From contig CAJWHT010000039.1 in assembly GCA_913041495.1 (NCBI GenBank), positions 1-33,916 on the forward strand: a stretch of DNA of 33,916 nt, read 5' to 3'. The stretch is from an uncultured Desulfobacteraceae bacterium. GTDB lineage: Bacteria > Desulfobacterota > Desulfobacteria > Desulfobacterales > Desulfobacteraceae. The notes below the pieces were generated by a model that searched no databases, was not told the origin of the DNA, and worked only from the letters and a program-made list of their open reading frames with translations. Position numbers and translations under genes: made by a program. Of the stretch, positions 30,226 through 33,916 are shown piece by piece (the stretch's first letter is position 1; every line of letters starts with the position of its first letter).

Positions 30226-32982
30226 ATGAACACCACAGATTCTTTCCCCGTATTCGCACCCGGCCAGCGCTGGATTTCAGAGGCTGAGCCTGAGCTTGGT
30301 TTAGGTATCCTTGTCTTCCACGATAAACGCACCCTCACGCTTGATTTTCCCGGCGGGGAATGTACCCGCCAATACAGCCTCAGGGCCGCACCGGTGCGCC
30401 GGATGACATTCAAGGCCGGGGACCGGATATCAACCGCTAACGGAAAGGATCTGACCGTGGACCGGGTGATTGAAGACGGCGGGATCATGACCTATATCGC
30501 AGGAAGGCACAGGGTGGAAGAAAGCCGGCTTGCCCCGTTCCTATCGGTATCACTGCCCCAGGAGCGCTTGATAGCAGGCCTGGCCGGACAGTCCAAGCTG
30601 TTCGATCTCAGAGCTCAAATCCGCACAGGCCTGGCAGCTTATGAAAGCTCTCCGGCCAGAGGATTTTTAGGCGGTCAGATCGACCTGATCCCCCACCAGG
30701 TATACATCGCCGACCAGGTCAGCCGCAGATTTTTCCCCAGGGTGCTGCTGTCCGATGAAACCGGCCTGGGCAAAACCATTGAAGCCGGTCTGATTCTCCA
30801 CCGCCTCCTGGTTCAAGGACAGATCAGCAGGATACTGATTATCGTCCCGGATGCCCTTGTCCACCAGTGGTTCATTGAATTTTACCGGAAATTCAGTCTG
30901 ACCTTCCGGTTGTTTGACGAAGACTTCTGCCGGGCCGCCGAAGCGGCAGAACCTGACATGAACCCCTTCAACGGGGATCAGCAGGGCATCTGCAGCCAGT
31001 CCTTTATCCGGCACAGCCACAGACGCCGCGAACAGATCCTTTCCGCAGGGTGGGATATGGTGGTCATGGATGAGGCCCATCATATAACCGAAGATCCTGA
31101 ATTTTACGCCTTCATGCGAAGACTCGGTACTCAAACCACAGGGTTGATGCTGCTCACCGCCACTCCCGAACAGATGGGGATCGACACCCATTTTGCCCAG
31201 CTTCAGCTCCTGGACCCGGACCGGTATTACGACCGGGATGTTTACCTTGAAGAGGCAAAAACATACGAAGCCACGGCCGATAAGGTCACCCGGCGGCTGG
31301 CCCAAGGACAGCCCGTGGACGCCCTTCTGGATACCTTCGGCCCGGGGCGGGTGGTTTTCAGGAACCGCAGAAAATCCATTAAAGGGTTCCCGGGACGCAA
31401 GGTATACCCGGCGGCCCTGACCGGCACACAGGAACAGGTCCGGGCAATCAACCGGGACACCAGCCATGCCTTTAAAAAAGATACGATGACATCTCCTGCC
31501 CCCCGGCCCGATCTGGAAAAAGATCCCAGGGTCGTTTACCTGGCTGAGCTGACACGAAAAATAAAGCCTGAAAAAATCCTGGTTATCTGCGCAAGCCTTG
31601 AAACGGCTAAGGCCCTGGAATCGGGGCTGAAGGCACATGTGGCCGTTGATGCGGCGCGGTTCGACGAAACCATGACCCTGCTGCAGCGGGACCGGAACGC
31701 CGCCTGGTTTGCAAAGGAAGACGGGGCCAGGCTGCTGATCTGCTCTGAGATAGGAAGCGAGGGCAGGAACTTTCAGTTTGTCCACCACCTCTTTCTCTTT
31801 GACCTGCCGCTGAATCCAGAACTTCTGGAACAACGCATCGGGCGGGTGGACCGCATCGGCCAGAAACACGATATTTCCATCCACGTGCCCTATGTTAAGG
31901 GCAGCAGCCAGGAGATTCTGGCCCGGTGGTATGCAGACGGGATAGGCCTGTTCAAGGAGAACATCAACGGCCTCCATGCCATATTCACCCGGTTTGAAGA
32001 CCGGCTCACGGCGCTGATCAAGGACACGGCCCAAACCCTTAAAATAGACGAAACCGGCCTTGCCCGCCTGATCAGCGAAGCCGCGGCCTATACGAGAAAA
32101 ACCCAGGAGGCATTGGACAGGGGCAGGCACATCCTGGTGGAGCTGAACTCGTTTAAACCCGGACCAGCCGAAGACATCATCCGTATCATACGGGACACAG
32201 ACGAGGCCCCGGACCTTAAAAATCTCATGGAAATCCTGCTGGATCACTACGGTGTGGACATGGACCCCGTGGTGGAAAAAACCGGCGAGCAGATTATTTC
32301 ACTCACCGTGGACAGAATCACGGACGAACAGTTTCCGGCCCTTCCCGGCGGCAGCCGGACAGTCACCTTTGACCGGGCCACGGCCATTGCCAGAGAGGAG
32401 TTAGGGTTTATCACCTGGGATCATGGTTACGTGAACCAGGTCATGGATTTTTTTCTCACCCGGGGGGAAGGCTGTGCCGCCGTTGCCAAGCTTTGTGATG
32501 CCGGCGCTCCCGGCCTTATTCTGGAATGTCTCTTTGTTCTCGAAATCCCCGAATTAGACCAGGTGCAAGGCGCCCGGCGCTTTGTCCGTACCCACCCCAT
32601 CCATATCCGGGTGGACCATACCGGCACCCCTGTACCGGAAGCCAAATTGCCCCAGGGATTTCACACCCGTCTTGAACCGGATCACCCCGCATGGTTTATG
32701 GATATGGAGGCGGTAAAAACCGGTCTTTTGCCCGAACTTCTGGACACCTGCCGGAACCTTGCGGAAAACGCTGCAGGAAAGATGCGAAGGACCTCCCTGG
32801 ACGCACTTGGGGACAGCTTAGGTAATGAAATCCACCGGCTCACCGCGTTAAAGAAAGTGAATCCGGACATTACGGACAGGGAAATTGAAGCGGCGGAAAA
32901 AACCCGTGACGGTATTGCGGAAAAACTTGCCAGTGCCCGGCTTCGCCTGGATGCGGTAAGGCTGGTTCGTTTGGAAGCCTGA
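30226..32982 (+). CDS. rapA: RNA polymerase-associated SWI2/SNF2 ATPase RapA
   Basis: Predicted 918-aa cytoplasmic ATPase that recycles RNA polymerase. The opening (FAPGQRWISEAEPELGLGILVFHDKRTLTLDF) matches the RapA N-terminal Tudor-like region. Helicase motifs: DETGLGKT (177-184; usual RapA form is DEVGLGKT), DEAH (282-285), LLTATP, and motif VI QRIGRVDRIGQ (536-546). The C-terminal region has the RapA_C-like helices. ATG 30226 matches the family N-terminus; an in-frame start at 30139 would add 29 unrelated residues. The ribosome site (AGG) is weak. The gene ends 10 nt before the convergent EAL gene, leaving no room for a terminator. Confidence 0.92.
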   Translation: MNTTDSFPVFAPGQRWISEAEPELGLGILVFHDKRTLTLDFPGGECTRQYSLRAAPVRRMTFKAGDRISTANGKDLTVDRVIEDGGIMTYIAGRHRVEESRLAPFLSVSLPQERLIAGLAGQSKLFDLRAQIRTGLAAYESSPARGFLGGQIDLIPHQVYIADQVSRRFFPRVLLSDETGLGKTIEAGLILHRLLVQGQISRILIIVPDALVHQWFIEFYRKFSLTFRLFDEDFCRAAEAAEPDMNPFNGDQQGICSQSFIRHSHRRREQILSAGWDMVVMDEAHHITEDPEFYAFMRRLGTQTTGLMLLTATPEQMGIDTHFAQLQLLDPDRYYDRDVYLEEAKTYEATADKVTRRLAQGQPVDALLDTFGPGRVVFRNRRKSIKGFPGRKVYPAALTGTQEQVRAINRDTSHAFKKDTMTSPAPRPDLEKDPRVVYLAELTRKIKPEKILVICASLETAKALESGLKAHVAVDAARFDETMTLLQRDRNAAWFAKEDGARLLICSEIGSEGRNFQFVHHLFLFDLPLNPELLEQRIGRVDRIGQKHDISIHVPYVKGSSQEILARWYADGIGLFKENINGLHAIFTRFEDRLTALIKDTAQTLKIDETGLARLISEAAAYTRKTQEALDRGRHILVELNSFKPGPAEDIIRIIRDTDEAPDLKNLMEILLDHYGVDMDPVVEKTGEQIISLTVDRITDEQFPALPGGSRTVTFDRATAIAREELGFITWDHGYVNQVMDFFLTRGEGCAAVAKLCDAGAPGLILECLFVLEIPELDQVQGARRFVRTHPIHIRVDHTGTPVPEAKLPQGFHTRLEPDHPAWFMDMEAVKTGLLPELLDTCRNLAENAAGKMRRTSLDALGDSLGNEIHRLTALKKVNPDITDREIEAAEKTRDGIAEKLASARLRLDAVRLVRLEA

Positions 32983-32992
32983 CATGTGTAAG

Positions 32993-33916
32993 TCAGGTGG
33001 CCTCGTGTTTTTTTAAAAAATCCACGAACCGGTCCGCCGGCATGGGCGCAGCAAAGAGATATCCTTGCACCTGATTGCATTTATGCTCCCTTAAAAAGGC
33101 CAGCTGTTCTTCAGTTTCCACCCCTTCGGCCACGGTGGTAAGGTTCAGGTGCTGGGCCATGGAGATGATGGTTTCCACCATGGTCATGGAATCCGTATCT
33201 TCAGGGATATCGTCGATGAAGGACTTGTCCACCTTGAGTACGGAGATGGGGAATTTTCTCAGGTATGAAAGGGAGGAAAATCCCGTGCCGAAATCATCCA
33301 GGCTGATCTTGATTCCCATGTCATGGAGGGCGCGGAACATGATCTGGGCCTTTTCCACATTGCCCATGACGGCGCTTTCGGTGATTTCAATCTCCAGGCA
33401 TTCCGGCGGAATCTGGTGATTTTTCAGGCTTTGGGAAATCAGATCCACAAGATCCACATCCCTGACCTGGCGAGAGGAGATGTTTACGGCAATACTGAAA
33501 TACCGGTTGATCACCTTTGACCATTCCCTGGCCATGGCGCAGGCCTGGTCCACGATCCATTCCCCCATGGGGTTGATCAGGCCGGTTTCCTCGGCAAGGG
33601 GGATAAATTCCAGGGGCGTTACCAGCCCCTTATCCGGATGATGCCACCGGATAAGGGCTTCGGCACCGCAGATACGGTTCCTGGCAATATCCAGTTTGGG
33701 CTGGTAATAAAGGGAGAATTGATTTTTAGACAGGGCCAGGCGCAGATCCACTTCCAATTCCACCCTTTTGGACACCTGCTGGTTCAACTCCGTCGTAAAG
33801 AAGGCGTACCGCCCCTTGCCCAATTCCTTTGACCGGTACATGGCCATATCGGCATTGGCGATCAGTCCGTCGGGATCAGTACCGTCATCCGGGCAGGTGG
33901 TCACCCCGATGCTCAC
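32993..33916 (-). CDS. GGDEF/EAL cyclic-di-GMP signalling protein (5' end outside window)
   Basis: The visible 307-residue C-terminal portion starts near the end of a GGDEF domain (SIGVTTCPDDGTDPDGLIANADMAMYRSKELGKGRYAFF; the GGDEF signature is outside the window) and continues into a complete EAL domain. Catalytic features are intact: GAEALIRW (EAL), NISSRQ, EITES, SLDDFGTGFSSLSYL, LKVDKSFIDDI, AEGVETEEQ and VQGYLFAAPMP. It is therefore predicted to hydrolyse cyclic di-GMP. The upstream part, with any sensor domain, is cut off at 33916, so the start is not in the window. Confidence 0.93.
   Translation of the reverse strand: MSIGVTTCPDDGTDPDGLIANADMAMYRSKELGKGRYAFFTTELNQQVSKRVELEVDLRLALSKNQFSLYYQPKLDIARNRICGAEALIRWHHPDKGLVTPLEFIPLAEETGLINPMGEWIVDQACAMAREWSKVINRYFSIAVNISSRQVRDVDLVDLISQSLKNHQIPPECLEIEITESAVMGNVEKAQIMFRALHDMGIKISLDDFGTGFSSLSYLRKFPISVLKVDKSFIDDIPEDTDSMTMVETIISMAQHLNLTTVAEGVETEEQLAFLREHKCNQVQGYLFAAPMPADRFVDFLKKHEAT

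Noticed and set aside
30667-32247. 526-codon open frame antisense to rapA
   Set aside because: Same reasoning: RapA motifs are intact on the plus strand and the antisense product shows no family features.
1-33916. CRISPR arrays, tRNA or rRNA genes, prophage or transposase
   Set aside because: No regularly spaced direct repeats, cloverleaf-like sequences or recognisable mobile-element proteins were seen on either strand.

Overview
The window looks like a chromosomal segment of a Gram-negative anaerobe, most likely a sulfate reducer of the Desulfobacteraceae type. This is inference from gene content: a selenocysteine-containing SelD, hydrogenase-type nickel chaperones, a dicluster ferredoxin protein, many multidomain sensor kinases and a polyhydroxyalkanoate (PHA) granule module. 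No rRNA, tRNA, CRISPR array, transposase or phage gene is visible.

Layout. 176-3954: a flavodoxin (-), an Old Yellow Enzyme (OYE) type flavin oxidoreductase (+), selD with an in-frame UGA and a SECIS-like hairpin (+), and a GatB/YqeY protein (+). 4029-7908: a PHA-type granule module with two paralogous small phasin-like proteins (-), one carrying a PhaF-like Lys/Ala/Pro tail, facing a PhaR-type regulator and a DUF3141 PHA-synthase-like protein (+) across a 326-bp control region. That region holds back-to-back sigma70-like promoters and a 23-bp TGCA-centred palindrome. 8089-11589: a TetR regulator with a two-domain iron-sulfur-flavoprotein-like fusion, then a LysR regulator divergent from an AhpD-fold protein. 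11765-12994: an HD-GYP protein with a charged insertion. 13129-19352 (-): a dual-Cache sensor kinase and NarL-type regulator, followed by an acyl-CoA ligase and a permease, with a hairpin-rich leader in between. 19530-22913 (-): a periplasmic binding protein and a hybrid kinase. 23111-25157: an NlpC/P60-like protein (-) and a MATE-like exporter (+). 25164-27272 (-): a ferredoxin-like protein, HypB and HypA. 27344-28947 (-): a soluble CdaR-type chemoreceptor and a TIGR04076-like protein. 29128-32982 (+): a GlxA/AraC regulator and RapA. 32993-33916 (-): a GGDEF/EAL protein cut by the window edge.

Themes. Flavin and Fe-S redox proteins recur. Sensing is heavy: two kinase systems, a soluble chemoreceptor, and two proteins predicted to degrade cyclic di-GMP. 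The most unexpected signal is a two-copy intergenic element, at 911-1024 (+) and 28408-28503 (-). Its copies share an identical 19-mer and a gap-free 58-nt block containing a conserved inverted repeat. One copy fills the leader of the OYE gene and ends at its ribosome binding site. It does not match an RNA class or insertion sequence that I recognise.
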